Shown here: piece after piece, positions 12,301 to 20,868 of the stretch
Numbering within the stretch: position 1 is the stretch's first letter
Layout of the letters: each line of letters opens with the position of its first letter
DNA from: Photobacterium sp. SKA34
GTDB lineage: Bacteria; Pseudomonadota; Gammaproteobacteria; Enterobacterales; Vibrionaceae
DNA length: 64,000 nucleotides
Assembly (NCBI RefSeq): GCF_000153325.1
Contig: NZ_CH724143.1
Span: 1-64,000, forward strand
Direction of reading: 5' to 3'
The notes under the pieces: model-generated
What the model was told of the DNA's origin: nothing
What the model saw: the letters and a program-made list of their open reading frames with translations, nothing else
Databases searched by the model: none
Made by a program: the position numbers and the translations under genes

Positions 12301-13057
12301 CTTAGAGCCTGTTATACCTAAGAAGTCTGTACCGTTTGATATCACAACTAATATCATGCTGCATGTCGGTGATGACGTTAAATTGTCTGCATTTGGTCTT
12401 AAAGCTAGCTTGTTAGGCGATCTTAATGTTCGACAGGAAGGTAAAGGACCAATGATTTATGGTGAAGTGAATATTGCCAAAGGATCCTCTTACCGATCAT
12501 TGGGTCAAGAATTACTTATTCGTAAAGGACAGATCTTATTTAATGGTCCACCTGATCAGCCATACCTATCTATTGAGGCGATCCGTGATCCTGATAATAT
12601 CGAAGATGATGTTATTGCGGGAGTTAAAGTCACTGGTTCCGCTGATAAACCTGAAGTGAGTATTTTCTCTGATCCTGCCATGCCACAACAAAATGCATTG
12701 TCATATATCTTAACGGGTCATAACCTTGATAGTGATAATGAGGGTGGTTCGAGTAATGCGATGACGACGGCTCTGATAGGCATGGGCTTAGCACAAAGTG
12801 GCCAATTAGTTGGTGATGTGGGTGAAGCCGTTGGTATCAAGGATCTCAGCTTATCAACAGCCGGGGCTGGCGATGACTCACAAGTAACTGTAAGCGGTTA
12901 TATTGCACCGGGTCTTCAGGTGAAATATGGTGTGGGTTTATTTAATGACGTCGATGAATTTACTGTACGTTATCAATTAATGAAGAATTTATATGTCGAA
13001 GCAGTGAATGGTCTCGATCAGGCCGTGGACTTGCTTTACCAATTTGAATTCAATTAA
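9302..13057 (+). CDS. tamB: TamB, inner-membrane-anchored AsmA-like translocation subunit
   Basis: 1251 residues, close to E. coli TamB (1259). A single N-terminal membrane anchor (IALGVLALLLLLVIAVAALL, about residues 7-26) leads into a long, repetitive beta-rich region. It ends in a C-terminal DUF490 domain with the segments GEVNIAKGSSYRSLGQELLIR and NALSYILTGHNL. Such proteins form a hydrophobic groove spanning the periplasm and dock on TamA. The gene starts inside the tamA stop codon and closes the operon; a strong terminator follows 22 nt after its stop. Confidence 0.96.
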   Translation: MIWVKRIALGVLALLLLLVIAVAALLYTPAGIKVAAWGAQKALPALSIGESQGALLDGFEFKNVRYNDGNIDLAVNKLNLTLNDSCLLTPEVCVSDLGVQGVKFSMPELPPTSNKPEQPSESVTEISMPLPIHIEKITLDDIDLDILANKVRWKHFSTAADLQGSHVTLKPTDWEGIYLALAPSKAGDKKPVTASKSTKKAEAIKLPDVVLPMSFDIERFTVKDFELAGETPQKVSLLELIANAKDSDIKIDKLQVNAPQASLTAKADVTLTGDYPLTLDANAKISMKPVEGHQLHLKASGSLAKLVLDATLKGKLDALIKGKLSPLDPNLPFDLVVSSKHLQWPIDKKAEFTVANTDINAKGSLKDFTFNAKSNVNGTPMPNVKLNLKGKGNLDSVNLSVLNVDTLGGSITGNAKASWKDLVKWQGQLAFANIQPGKQWPEAEGNLSGKLNTSGGLTAKGGWFIKLPELAVNGSIMKQPLDLHGQLDASDLTGKGKDLKFKTQGLTLKHGPNGLVAKGELDKTWNIVADIKAPDLSKSLADLHGRVNGEVKLSGKMAEPDVKLDLEGDALGWQKVASLASFKLKGSVTPLPALKADISLNAKKGKFDTVTLDDMDVLFKGTEQDHRLTVKIKGEPVGTELLLTGKLDRKTGWQGILQKGDFTTPVGEWVLNHPTPIRYDLKTAMATVGAHCWQQGKAGICLTQDLTAGTSGNAQLAIKRFNFDLLKSFIPKQMNVNGELGANVVAKWAPKSAPYVKAQVLMPSGSFTQQVDTDDTPLTLGWDKVTVNAEMENDVLNANWLVAVKNNGDLSGNAKVTDLQGDKRINANVKLDRFTLAFLEPVIKDYHQFGGQVDTNLKITGPIMHPAVNGLLQVTKLEARGRKVPLDVQNADIKLAFTGYNATLMGNIYTPDGQLLLRGTGDWQDMAAWKTELNINGKELQVSMPPMVSLKVSPDLTIKATPQSADIIGKVGIPWGRIKVNQLPKSAIAVSKDQVILKDNLEPVIPKKSVPFDITTNIMLHVGDDVKLSAFGLKASLLGDLNVRQEGKGPMIYGEVNIAKGSSYRSLGQELLIRKGQILFNGPPDQPYLSIEAIRDPDNIEDDVIAGVKVTGSADKPEVSIFSDPAMPQQNALSYILTGHNLDSDNEGGSSNAMTTALIGMGLAQSGQLVGDVGEAVGIKDLSLSTAGAGDDSQVTVSGYIAPGLQVKYGVGLFNDVDEFTVRYQLMKNLYVEAVNGLDQAVDLLYQFEFN

Positions 13058-13078
13058 TCATTAGTGATGCTATCTAAT

Positions 13079-13110
13079 AAAAAACCCAATGCTTGCATTG
13101 GGTTTTTTTA
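13079..13110. terminator. bidirectional terminator between tamB and the rhodanese gene
   Basis: AAAACCCAATGC, TT, GCATTGGGTTTTTTT. The stem has T runs on both strands and serves the convergent tamB and rhodanese genes. Confidence 0.93.
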
Positions 13111-13126
13111 TATTTGTAACATGAGA

Positions 13127-13489
13127 TTAGTCCTTCGGTTTCGTCTGGAGGAGTAGTTGGTAACTCATACCGTTAAATGTGTTTTTATAGCCAAGGGAAT
13201 ATAACTCAGCTTCTGCTATTTCAGCACGTCTGCCTGAGCGGCAGTAGAGTAATATCGGTTTGGATTGGTCTATCAAATATTTTGAAATTGAAGCGATCTG
13301 TTCAAACGGAATATTAACAGCATATGGAATATGTCCTACGGCAAATTCATCGGCTGTTCTTACGTCAACGATGATAGAATTATGTGCTTGCGCTAATTGC
13401 CAAAATTCATTTGAGCTAATATTTTTAGCAAAAGATATAGCGGTAAATAAAGTTAAAAATACCGCGAGTAAACCACGTTTATTTTTCAT
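13127..13489 (-). CDS. periplasmic single-domain rhodanese (PspE-like)
   Basis: 120 residues: a signal peptide (about 1-21, ending ISFAK) and one rhodanese domain. The domain shows VDVRTADEFAVGHIPYAVNIP and the active-site loop LLYCRSGRRAE, with the catalytic cysteine at residue 83. Such enzymes transfer sulfane sulfur from thiosulfate to thiol acceptors; periplasmic location is inferred from the signal. It follows ppa on the same strand after a 43-nt gap and may be co-transcribed. The in vivo substrate is unknown. Confidence 0.87.
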   Translation of the reverse strand: MKNKRGLLAVFLTLFTAISFAKNISSNEFWQLAQAHNSIIVDVRTADEFAVGHIPYAVNIPFEQIASISKYLIDQSKPILLYCRSGRRAEIAEAELYSLGYKNTFNGMSYQLLLQTKPKD

Positions 13490-13532
13490 TATATTTTACC
13501 GCTATTAATAAGTAATAAGTGTTATTAGCTAA

Positions 13533-14063
13533 TTACTTTTTTTGAGCGCGTTCAAAGGAAGTTAGAATTTCAGCTTTTGCTGCTTCTGCATTATCCCATC
13601 CTTCAACTTTTACCCACTTGTTTGGTTCAAGCTCTTTGTAGCGCTCGAAGAAGTGAGTGATTTGTGCTTTAAGTAATTCAGGTAGATCATTTACATCTTG
13701 GATGTGATCATATTCTTTACTTAGTTTACTGTGAGGTACGGCAACGATTTTTGCATCTTCACCAGACTCATCAGTCATCTTCAATACGCCAACAGGACGA
13801 CAGCGGATCACTGCGCCCGGAACGAGTGGATGTGGCGTAGGTACGAGTACATCAACCGGATCACCGTCAAGCGATAGCGTGTGGTTAACGTAACCATAGT
13901 TACACGGATAAAACATTGGGCTAGACATAAAACGGTCAACAAAAATCGCACCAGTGTCTTTGTCTACTTCGTATTTAATCGGATCTGCGTTTGCAGGGAT
14001 TTCAATAACAACGTAAATATCTTCTGGGATATCCTTGCCAGCAGGGACCTGATTAAGGCTCAT
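13533..14063 (-). CDS. ppa: inorganic pyrophosphatase (family I)
   Basis: 176 residues, the same length as E. coli Ppa. The signature [11 protein letters not shown] places the metal-binding aspartates at 66, 68 and 71, and [20 protein letters not shown] adds Asp98 and Asp103. This cytoplasmic hexameric enzyme hydrolyses pyrophosphate, pulling biosynthetic reactions forward. The position next to fbp and mpl is conserved with enterics. Confidence 0.97.
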   Translation of the reverse strand: MSLNQVPAGKDIPEDIYVVIEIPANADPIKYEVDKDTGAIFVDRFMSSPMFYPCNYGYVNHTLSLDGDPVDVLVPTPHPLVPGAVIRCRPVGVLKMTDESGEDAKIVAVPHSKLSKEYDHIQDVNDLPELLKAQITHFFERYKELEPNKWVKVEGWDNAEAAKAEILTSFERAQKK

Positions 14064-14195
14064 GACTAATTCCTTCTAAGGTTAATGAAATGTTGTTGTT
14101 TGTTGAAATTATAATGAATGTAAACAAAAACAAAAGCAAATCATCGTCGTTGATGTATTGCACCTTTAAATGCGCGACATGTATCGAGTTAACAC

Positions 14196-15209
14196 TTAGT
14201 TTTCTGGATAGTCGCGTAATAGACTTTCGACTTTTTCGACCATATTGGTTGAACCAACAAAAAATGGTACGCGCTGGTGTAGCTCTGTTGGCTCAATATC
14301 AAGTATACGTTGAAAACCATCCGTTGCTTTACCGCCGGCCTGCTCGATAATAAATGCCATTGGGTTACATTCATAAAGAAGGCGTAGTTTTCCGTTAGGG
14401 TAACTGGCAGTACTTGGGTAGAGGTAAATGCCACCTTTTAATAAATTACGATGAAAGTCAGCGACTAAGGAGCCTATATAGCGTGATGTGTAAGGCCTTT
14501 TTTCTTCAGGTACGGCTTCTTGGCAATATTTAATGTATTGCTTTACACCGGTAGGAAAACGAATGTAATTACCTTCGTTAATTGAGTAAATGACGCCATC
14601 TTGCGGAATGGTCATATTTTCATGTGAGAGACAAAAGCTACCTAATGAGGGATCATAGGTAAAACCATGAACACCATTGCCTGTGGTATAAACAAGCATT
14701 GTGGATGAACCATAAATGACATATCCAGCAGCAACTTGCTGGTTACCGGTTTGTAGAAAATCTTCTTTTGTAGGAGGAGAGCCTACAGGAGAAACGCGAC
14801 GATAAATGGAAAATATCGTTCCCACAGAGACGTTTACATCAATATTAGATGAACCATCGAGAGGGTCCATTAAAACAACGTATTTTGCATTCAAATTTAA
14901 TGGTTTATCAAATCCAACCGCTTCATCTTCTTCTTCACTCGCAATACCACAGACTTGATCTCTTGCTTCAAGAGCGGCTTTAAATTTATCGTTGGCATAG
15001 ACATCGAGCTTTTGTTGCTCTTCGCCTTGGATGTTGTTCTCGCCGACAGTACCTGTAATATCGACTAATCCTGCTTTGTTAATTTCTCGGTTGACGATTT
15101 TAGCTGCGAGTTTGATTGACCCTAATAGGGATGAAAGCTCGCCACTTGCATGAGGAAAGTCACTCTGTTTCTCGACAATGAATTCACCAAGCGTTCTAAT
15201 ATCAGTCAT
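14196..15209 (-). CDS. fbp: class I fructose-1,6-bisphosphatase
   Basis: 337 residues from [10 protein letters not shown], the family's usual start. AAGGA lies about 7 nt upstream; a frame opening 19 codons earlier has no support. The metal site [10 protein letters not shown] (115-124), the Glu-rich EEEDEA near 92-97 and the C-terminal [22 protein letters not shown] substrate loop are intact. It removes the 1-phosphate of fructose 1,6-bisphosphate in gluconeogenesis. It is divergent from mpl; a two-tier hairpin at 15262-15300 would fall in its 5' leader. Confidence 0.97.
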   Translation of the reverse strand: MTDIRTLGEFIVEKQSDFPHASGELSSLLGSIKLAAKIVNREINKAGLVDITGTVGENNIQGEEQQKLDVYANDKFKAALEARDQVCGIASEEEDEAVGFDKPLNLNAKYVVLMDPLDGSSNIDVNVSVGTIFSIYRRVSPVGSPPTKEDFLQTGNQQVAAGYVIYGSSTMLVYTTGNGVHGFTYDPSLGSFCLSHENMTIPQDGVIYSINEGNYIRFPTGVKQYIKYCQEAVPEEKRPYTSRYIGSLVADFHRNLLKGGIYLYPSTASYPNGKLRLLYECNPMAFIIEQAGGKATDGFQRILDIEPTELHQRVPFFVGSTNMVEKVESLLRDYPEN

Positions 15210-15261
15210 AAACAATCCTTTCATCATGTTGTCATATAATCGGGTGAAGAGAGTAGAATAT

Positions 15262-15300
15262 AGCACTTGATAAACTCATCTGTGGATGAGATGAAGTGCT
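15262..15300 (-). promoter_or_regulatory. two-tier hairpin in the fbp-mpl divergent spacer
   Basis: Outer arms AGCACTT (15262-15268) and AAGTGCT (15294-15300) enclose inner arms CTCATC (15275-15280) and GATGAG (15285-15290) around a TGTG loop. It starts 53 nt upstream of the fbp start on the minus strand. There is no T run of terminator type. A leader structure or a dyad operator is possible; function is not known. Confidence 0.45.
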
Positions 15301-15408
15301 AACTCATGTTTTTTGTTATATAAGAAATTGTATATAAAGATCTTTTTTATGGTAACGAAGTAACGCTAAAGCGTGAAACTAACCGAATTAATCACGGAGC
15401 CAGCAGCA

Positions 15409-16761
15409 ATGCATATTCATATTTTAGGTGTTTGCGGTACATTCATGGGCGGTGCTGCAATGCTTGCAAGGCAGTTAGGCCATAAAGTCACTGGCTCTGA
15501 CGCCAATGTGTATCCACCGATGAGTACCATGTTAGAAGCACAAGGTATTAAAATTATCCAAGGGTATGATCCAAAACAACTAGATCCAGCCCCTGATCTC
15601 GTGGTGATTGGTAATGCAATGAGCCGTGGTAACCCTTGTGTTGAGTATGTCCTTAACAGCAATCTACGTTACACCTCAGGCCCACAATGGCTACAAGAGT
15701 ATTTATTACATGATCGTTGGGTAATGGCGGTATCGGGTACACACGGTAAAACAACAACAGCAAGCATGTTGGCGTGGATTTTGGAAGATTGTGGTTATCA
15801 GCCGGGTTTTTTAGTCGGTGGTGTGCTGGGGAACTTCGGTATTTCAGCGCGTTTAGGGGAAAGCATGTTCTTCGTGGTTGAAGCTGATGAATATGACAGT
15901 GCTTTTTTTGATAAGCGTTCGAAGTTCGTACATTACCACCCTAGAACCTTGATCATGAATAATTTGGAATTTGATCATGCTGATATTTTCGATGATCTTA
16001 AAGCTATCCAACGTCAGTTCCATCATCTCGTACGTACAGTGCCTGGTAATGGTCGTATTTTAGCGCCAAAAGGTGTGAAAAATATTGATGAAACGCTAGA
16101 GATGGGCTGCTGGAGTGAATTGGAATATATTGGCGGTGATGGACACTGGCGAGCTGAAAAGCACCATGCCGATGGCAGCGTATTTGATGTGTATTTAGAT
16201 AGCGATATTGTAGGTACGGTGCATTGGCCTTTAGTGGGCGATCACAATGTTAATAATGCCTTAATGGCAATCGGTGCGGCACGCCATGTTGGGGTTACAC
16301 CAGATCTTGCATGTGAAGCCTTAGCTAAATTTATTAATACTAAGCGTCGTCTAGAGCTTAAAGGCGAAGTCAATGGTGTAACGGTTTATGATGATTTTGC
16401 TCATCATCCAACTGCTATTGAGCTAACGTTAGGCGGGTTGCGTGCAAAGGTGAACCAATCGCGTATTTTAGCCGTATTAGAACCGCGTTCTAACACCATG
16501 AAGTTAGGGGTACATAAAGATGATCTTGCGCCTTCTTTGCATGCTGCAGATCAAGTTTTTTTCTTCCAACCGCCAAATATTCCATGGTCAGTAGAAGAGA
16601 TTGCCGAGCAATGTTCACAGCCTGCTTATTGCAGTGCGGATTTAGATGATTTGGTCAATAACATTACAAGCAAAGCACAACCTGGCGATACCATTTTAGT
16701 GATGAGTAACGGTGGTTTTGGTGGTATTCATGATAAGTTATTGGCAGCACTAGCTAAATAA
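15409..16761 (+). CDS. mpl: UDP-MurNAc:L-Ala-gamma-D-Glu-meso-DAP ligase (murein tripeptide recycling)
   Basis: 450 residues from MHIHILGVCGTFMGG, which matches the family start; GGAG lies about 10 nt upstream. A GTG 12 codons earlier is less likely. The Mur-ligase ATP site is SGTHGKTTT (109-117), followed by ADEYDSAFFDKRSKFVHY, FDHADIFDD and the C-terminal YDDFAHHPTAI. Mpl joins the recycled tripeptide to UDP-MurNAc in the cytoplasm. ubiX follows after 12 nt in the same operon. Confidence 0.96.
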   Translation: MHIHILGVCGTFMGGAAMLARQLGHKVTGSDANVYPPMSTMLEAQGIKIIQGYDPKQLDPAPDLVVIGNAMSRGNPCVEYVLNSNLRYTSGPQWLQEYLLHDRWVMAVSGTHGKTTTASMLAWILEDCGYQPGFLVGGVLGNFGISARLGESMFFVVEADEYDSAFFDKRSKFVHYHPRTLIMNNLEFDHADIFDDLKAIQRQFHHLVRTVPGNGRILAPKGVKNIDETLEMGCWSELEYIGGDGHWRAEKHHADGSVFDVYLDSDIVGTVHWPLVGDHNVNNALMAIGAARHVGVTPDLACEALAKFINTKRRLELKGEVNGVTVYDDFAHHPTAIELTLGGLRAKVNQSRILAVLEPRSNTMKLGVHKDDLAPSLHAADQVFFFQPPNIPWSVEEIAEQCSQPAYCSADLDDLVNNITSKAQPGDTILVMSNGGFGGIHDKLLAALAK

Positions 16762-16773
16762 TAGGAAAACGTA

Positions 16774-17391
16774 ATGACAGATAAACGTATAACGCTAGCA
16801 TGGACAGGCGCATCGGGTGCACCTTACGGACTACGTTTATTAGAATGTTTATTGGCAGCTGACTACCAGGTGTTTTTGTTGATTTCATCCGCGGCACGTG
16901 TGGTTTTAGCGACAGAGCATGGTTTGAAACTATCAGCATCGCCTGATAAAGCACGAGAGCAATTAGCAGCTCACCTACAGGGTAATGCTGATAAATTAAC
17001 TGTTTGTGGTAAAGATGATTGGTTTTCTCCTGTCGCGTCTGGCTCTGCAGCACCGAAGCAAATGGTTGTTTGCCCATGTTCGGCTGGCTCTTTAGCTTCT
17101 ATTGCTTATGGCATGTCAGATAATTTGATTGAGCGTGCTGCTGATGTAGTGATTAAAGAACGTGGTCAATTGGTACTGGTGGTACGTGAAACACCATTTT
17201 CGACTATACATTTAGAAAATATGCTCAAACTTTCTCAGCTTGGGGTGACTATCATGCCTGCCGCACCTGGTTTTTATCATCAACCACAATCGATTGATGA
17301 TTTAATTGATTTTATGGTCGCAAGAATCTTGGATCATTTAGGTGTTAAGCAAGGTTTAGTCCCTCGATGGGGATATGATCAGCGCACATAA
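16774..17391 (+). CDS. ubiX: flavin prenyltransferase UbiX
   Basis: 205 residues. The Rossmann-like N-terminus has [14 protein letters not shown], and the centre has [32 protein letters not shown] and LVVRETPFS, all UbiX/Pad1 hallmarks. It makes prenylated FMN, the cofactor for UbiD decarboxylase in ubiquinone synthesis. It sits 12 nt after mpl, and a terminator follows 12 nt after its stop. No ubiD is in the window. Confidence 0.95.
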   Translation: MTDKRITLAWTGASGAPYGLRLLECLLAADYQVFLLISSAARVVLATEHGLKLSASPDKAREQLAAHLQGNADKLTVCGKDDWFSPVASGSAAPKQMVVCPCSAGSLASIAYGMSDNLIERAADVVIKERGQLVLVVRETPFSTIHLENMLKLSQLGVTIMPAAPGFYHQPQSIDDLIDFMVARILDHLGVKQGLVPRWGYDQRT

Positions 17392-17403
17392 TGTTAAATA
17401 TTT

Positions 17404-17434
17404 AAGCCCGTAATTAATCTTACGGGCTTTTTAA
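17404..17434. terminator. bidirectional terminator between ubiX and the TAXI gene
   Basis: AAGCCCGTAA, a short TTAATC loop, then TTACGGGCTT with T-rich flanks; it overlaps the stop region of the convergent TAXI gene. Confidence 0.88.
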
Positions 17435-18414
17435 TATTGCTCATTAGGGGGCAGAAATCCAGCTTCTTGATAATAACGAATAGCGCCTGGATGGAAAGGA
17501 ATCGATAACCCGTTTTGGAGCATGCCTACCTTAGTTAAATTGGCAAAAGCAGGGTGAAGCCTTTTAAAAGTATCAAAATTACTAAAAATTGATTTTGTTA
17601 ATGCATAAACGGTTTCTTCAGAGACATCTGTACTTGAAATTAATGTTGCTGACACGCCAAAGCTTTCAGTCGTATCTTTAATCCCTTTATAAAAACTGTG
17701 CGGAGTTATTGATTTGGTATAAAAAGGATGATCTGCAATGATCTTTTCGATATTTGTCCCCGTGGTCGGAATTAATTTAGCATTACAATAGACTGCGGCT
17801 TCTTTTATTGCCCCGTTAGGGTGACCAACAAGATAAATATAAGCATCAATTTCGTTATTACATAATGCTTCTGAGCGTTCCGCGGCAGGGATCGAGATTA
17901 GCTTAAAATCAGAATGCGTCCAACCAAGGCTATCCATAACAATTTCCATTGTCGCTCGATCGCCTGATCCTGATTCACCAATATTGATCCGTTTTCCTTT
18001 AAGATCATCAAGACGATTTATTCCTGAATCTTCACGAACAATAATATTAAAAGGTTCATCATGCATTGAAAAGATAGCTCTCATTTTGCTGTAAGGACCT
18101 TGATCTTTAAACTGGCTAGTGCCGTTATAGCCATGAAATTGCCAATCAGATTGAACAACACTAAATTCAAATTCTTTATCTTTGAGTTTATTGATGTTGT
18201 AGATAGAGCCTGTTGTTGATTCAACCAAACAACGTAAATTATGTTGCAGTCGTCCTTGATTTACTAATTTACAAATAGCACCGCCGGCAGGGTAATAAAC
18301 ACCATTGATAGGTCCTGTACCTATTGTGATAAAACGTTGAGCGTATGCTATCGATGCGATGAAATAACAACTTAAACTAAATAGCCCAAGCACCATTTTT
18401 TTATTTAATGTCAT
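17431..18414 (-). CDS. TAXI-family TRAP transporter solute-binding protein (no permease nearby)
   Basis: 327 residues from MTLNKKMVLG, which has AAAGGA 7 nt upstream; an ATG seven codons earlier lacks such a site. A signal peptide ends near AYAQ (about residue 25). The mature start ITIGTGPINGVYYPAGGAIC is the TAXI signature, and DLKGKRINIGESGSGDRATME follows the ligand-site pattern. TAXI proteins bring small organic acids such as glutamate or 2-oxoglutarate to a membrane TRAP permease. No TRAP permease gene lies next to it, and both neighbours point elsewhere. The ligand is unknown. Confidence 0.88.
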   Translation of the reverse strand: MTLNKKMVLGLFSLSCYFIASIAYAQRFITIGTGPINGVYYPAGGAICKLVNQGRLQHNLRCLVESTTGSIYNINKLKDKEFEFSVVQSDWQFHGYNGTSQFKDQGPYSKMRAIFSMHDEPFNIIVREDSGINRLDDLKGKRINIGESGSGDRATMEIVMDSLGWTHSDFKLISIPAAERSEALCNNEIDAYIYLVGHPNGAIKEAAVYCNAKLIPTTGTNIEKIIADHPFYTKSITPHSFYKGIKDTTESFGVSATLISSTDVSEETVYALTKSIFSNFDTFKRLHPAFANLTKVGMLQNGLSIPFHPGAIRYYQEAGFLPPNEQY

Positions 18415-18623
18415 GAATGAATCCTTTCTAATCATGATGGCTAATGGATACGAATGTGTGCGTATTAAAGAATATTTTTGCTATTTATTATAACAAATGT
18501 CGATGGTCTGAGGTTTTTTTGACTGTGCTCCACCACTCAAATTAAGCAATAAGCATAATGAAAAGAGACAAACTTGAGTAAGTAATAATAGTTAGAGGTA
18601 GGGGATAAAGTAGGGGAAGAGCC

Positions 18624-18667
18624 GGGTCTATTTGATATGTCACTCAATGATGAAAATAAATAGACCC
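18624..18667. repeat. inverted repeat between the TAXI gene and argR
   Basis: Perfect 10-nt arms GGGTCTATTT (18624-18633) and AAATAGACCC (18658-18667) lie 24 nt apart, 7 nt beyond the argR stop. There is no T run after it on the argR strand, so it is not a standard terminator, although it could act as a 3' stabilising stem. The rest of the 260-nt spacer shows no gene. Confidence 0.5.
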
Positions 18668-18673
18668 CATATA

Positions 18674-19144
18674 TTACTTGCTGTAATCAAATAGCTCACA
18701 AACAGAATCGTAAAGCTCTTCTGTAGTAACGCTGCTAGTTGGTGTAATGAAGATCGTATCATCACCTGCAACTACGCCAAGGATACCCTCGGCTTTACCT
18801 AAAGAATCTAATAAGCGAGCAATCACTTGCGCAGCACCAGGACCTGTGTGAATAACAACAAGTGCGCTGTTATAGCCAACATCCATGACAAGATCTTTTA
18901 ATGGACTGCTTGTTGTGGGTACACCGAGTTCAACAGGTAAACAATACACCATTTCCATTTTTGCATTGCGTGTACGTACTGCGCCGAATTTCGTCAGCAT
19001 ACGAGAAACTTTAGACTGGTTGATATTATCGAAACCTTGCGCTTTCAATGTATCAACAATCTCACCTTGAGAACTGAATTTTTCTTCTTTTAGAATTAGT
19101 TTAAACGCTTTTACTAAGCGTTCTTGTTTATCTGAATTTCGCAT
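18674..19144 (-). CDS. argR: arginine repressor ArgR
   Basis: 156 residues, full length. The N-terminal winged helix has [20 protein letters not shown] with the recognition SKVSRML at 44-50. The C-terminal hexamerisation domain has the arginine-binding pair [10 protein letters not shown] (Asp128, Asp129). With arginine it represses arginine biosynthesis genes. It is divergent from mdh, an arrangement shared with E. coli and Vibrio. Autoregulation is usual in the family, but I did not find a convincing ARG-box pair in the 394-bp spacer. Confidence 0.97.
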   Translation of the reverse strand: MRNSDKQERLVKAFKLILKEEKFSSQGEIVDTLKAQGFDNINQSKVSRMLTKFGAVRTRNAKMEMVYCLPVELGVPTTSSPLKDLVMDVGYNSALVVIHTGPGAAQVIARLLDSLGKAEGILGVVAGDDTIFITPTSSVTTEELYDSVCELFDYSK

Positions 19145-19538
19145 AAATAAATATTATCTACAGAGATGAGGTGAGGTATTTTTGCATAACCTATCACTAA
19201 GTAGCAAACAAACTGCATGAAATCTGATTTTTGTATTATCAGGTGTTAATGAACAGCATAAGGTAAGTAATAATCTTTGTCTTTGTTTTAATTAGAGAAC
19301 ATCATTTCTTAACTGCTTAAATTCTCACATTTTTGCATTAAAGTTGTTTTTGTTGTGACAAGATCGAATCACAAAAAGGGGGTTTCTGCGCAACTTCGCA
19401 AAGCGTGAGGCTGAAGATTGTATTTGTTATCAGCTTGCTATAACGTCCCTTTATTATTCTTATCTTATACAATGAAAATTGGCGTAAGTAAGATGTATTA
19501 ATAAAAAAAATATACTTCTATCGTAAAGGAGAACGAAC
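19145..19538. promoter_or_regulatory. argR-mdh divergent promoter region
   Basis: 394 bp without a gene. A dyad TTGTGA (19353-19358) and TCACAA (19369-19374) has a 10-bp centre, too wide for a standard CRP site (6 bp). The mdh ribosome site AAAGGAGAA precedes its ATG by about 7 nt. No exact promoter hexamers are claimed. Confidence 0.5.
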
Positions 19539-20477
19539 ATGAAAGTTGCTGTAATTGGCGCTGCTGGTGGTATAGGTCAAGCTCTTGCTCTGCTATTAAA
19601 AAACCATCTTCCAGCAGGTTCAGATCTTGCTCTATATGATATTGCACCAGTAACACCTGGTGTTGCAGCCGATCTTAGTCATATCCCGACCCCTGTAACT
19701 ATTAAAGGTTATGCAGGTGAAGATCCTACTCCAGCATTAGAAGGCGCTGACGTAGTCCTTATTTCTGCAGGTGTAGCGCGAAAACCGGGTATGGATCGCG
19801 CTGATCTTTTCAATGTAAATGCTGGTATTGTTAAATCACTAGCAGAGAAAATTGCTGTAGTATGCCCTGATGCTTGTGTTGGTATTATTACCAATCCTGT
19901 GAACACAACAGTGCCTATTGCTGCTGATGTACTTAAAAAAGCAGGTGTATACAATAAGCGTAAGCTGTTCGGTATTACAACACTTGATGTTATCCGCTCT
20001 GAGACGTTTGTTGCTGAATTAAAAGATAAATCGCCTTGTGATATTAGTGTTCCAGTAATTGGTGGTCACTCAGGAGTGACTATTTTACCATTGCTATCAC
20101 AAGTTGAAGGCGTTGAGTTTACAGATGAAGAAGTAAAAGCGTTAACACCACGTATTCAAAATGCAGGTACAGAAGTTGTTGAAGCAAAAGCGGGTGGTGG
20201 TTCAGCAACCTTGTCTATGGGCCAAGCTGCATGTCGTTTCGGTTTAGCGCTAGTACGTGCATTACAAGGTGAGCAAGGTGTTGTTGAATGTGCTTACGTT
20301 GAAGGTGATGGTCAACATGCACGTTTCTTCGCTCAGCCTGTATTATTAGGTAAAGATGGTATTGAAGAAGTAATGGATTACGGTTCATTAAGTGACTTTG
20401 AGCAATCAGCGATGGAAAGTATGTTAGATACGCTTAAAGGCGATATTACTTTAGGCGAAGAGTTCGCTGCAAAGTAA
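19539..20477 (+). CDS. mdh: malate dehydrogenase
   Basis: 312 residues, identical in length to E. coli Mdh. The NAD-binding loop is GAAGGIGQA (7-15). Catalytic segments are [39 protein letters not shown] and the histidine loop [10 protein letters not shown]. It interconverts malate and oxaloacetate in the TCA cycle. A strong terminator follows 23 nt after the stop. Confidence 0.98.
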   Translation: MKVAVIGAAGGIGQALALLLKNHLPAGSDLALYDIAPVTPGVAADLSHIPTPVTIKGYAGEDPTPALEGADVVLISAGVARKPGMDRADLFNVNAGIVKSLAEKIAVVCPDACVGIITNPVNTTVPIAADVLKKAGVYNKRKLFGITTLDVIRSETFVAELKDKSPCDISVPVIGGHSGVTILPLLSQVEGVEFTDEEVKALTPRIQNAGTEVVEAKAGGGSATLSMGQAACRFGLALVRALQGEQGVVECAYVEGDGQHARFFAQPVLLGKDGIEEVMDYGSLSDFEQSAMESMLDTLKGDITLGEEFAAK

Positions 20478-20500
20478 CCAGCTTAAAAGAGTAGGATAAG

Positions 20501-20527
20501 AAAAAGCGGCGATTAAGCCGCTTTTTT
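20501..20527. terminator. bidirectional terminator after mdh
   Basis: AAAAAGCGGC, loop GATTAA, GCCGCTTTTTT; A and T runs on both sides serve mdh and the convergent short gene. Confidence 0.92.
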
Positions 20528-20548
20528 ATTGTTTGCGAGAAATCTTTT

Positions 20549-20740
20549 TTAATAGTAACGATCACAGCCTGTGTGAAGTTGTGGTTGATCAATGATCTCG
20601 TTGCATTCAATGGAACGAAGTTGATGATCGTTTTTATGTTCAATGATCACTGCGTTGTTTTGTTGATCAATGCCGATCACTTTTCCCACGCCATGTAATG
20701 ACTCTACCCACATACCAATCTTTAATTGGGTTATCTCCAT
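20549..20740 (-). CDS. 63-residue hypothetical protein, possible SH3/KOW-like fold
   Basis: A strong ribosome site AGGAGT lies 5 nt before ATG, so the frame is probably translated. The protein MEITQLKIGMWVESLHGVGK... begins with a beta-rich stretch whose IGMWV...GVGKVIGID...NNAVII pattern recalls small SH3 or KOW-like barrels that bind nucleic acid. That is only a resemblance. Two cysteines (residues 46 and 59) are present. It follows ispB on the same strand by 128 nt. Function unknown. Confidence 0.7.
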   Translation of the reverse strand: MEITQLKIGMWVESLHGVGKVIGIDQQNNAVIIEHKNDHQLRSIECNEIIDQPQLHTGCDRYY

Positions 20741-20868
20741 TATTCACTCCTACTTATTACCAGCAAAAGAAATAAACTAATATCAATTATAGATCATCGA
20801 GACTATCTGATTTTTAGATATAAAAAAACCTGATAAAATAGCAGGTTCTATGATAGTTAACCGAAGGC

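Noticed and set aside
19145..19538. ARG boxes for ArgR autoregulation
   Set aside because: Only loose half-matches to TGAAT...ATTCA were found; not strong enough to report.
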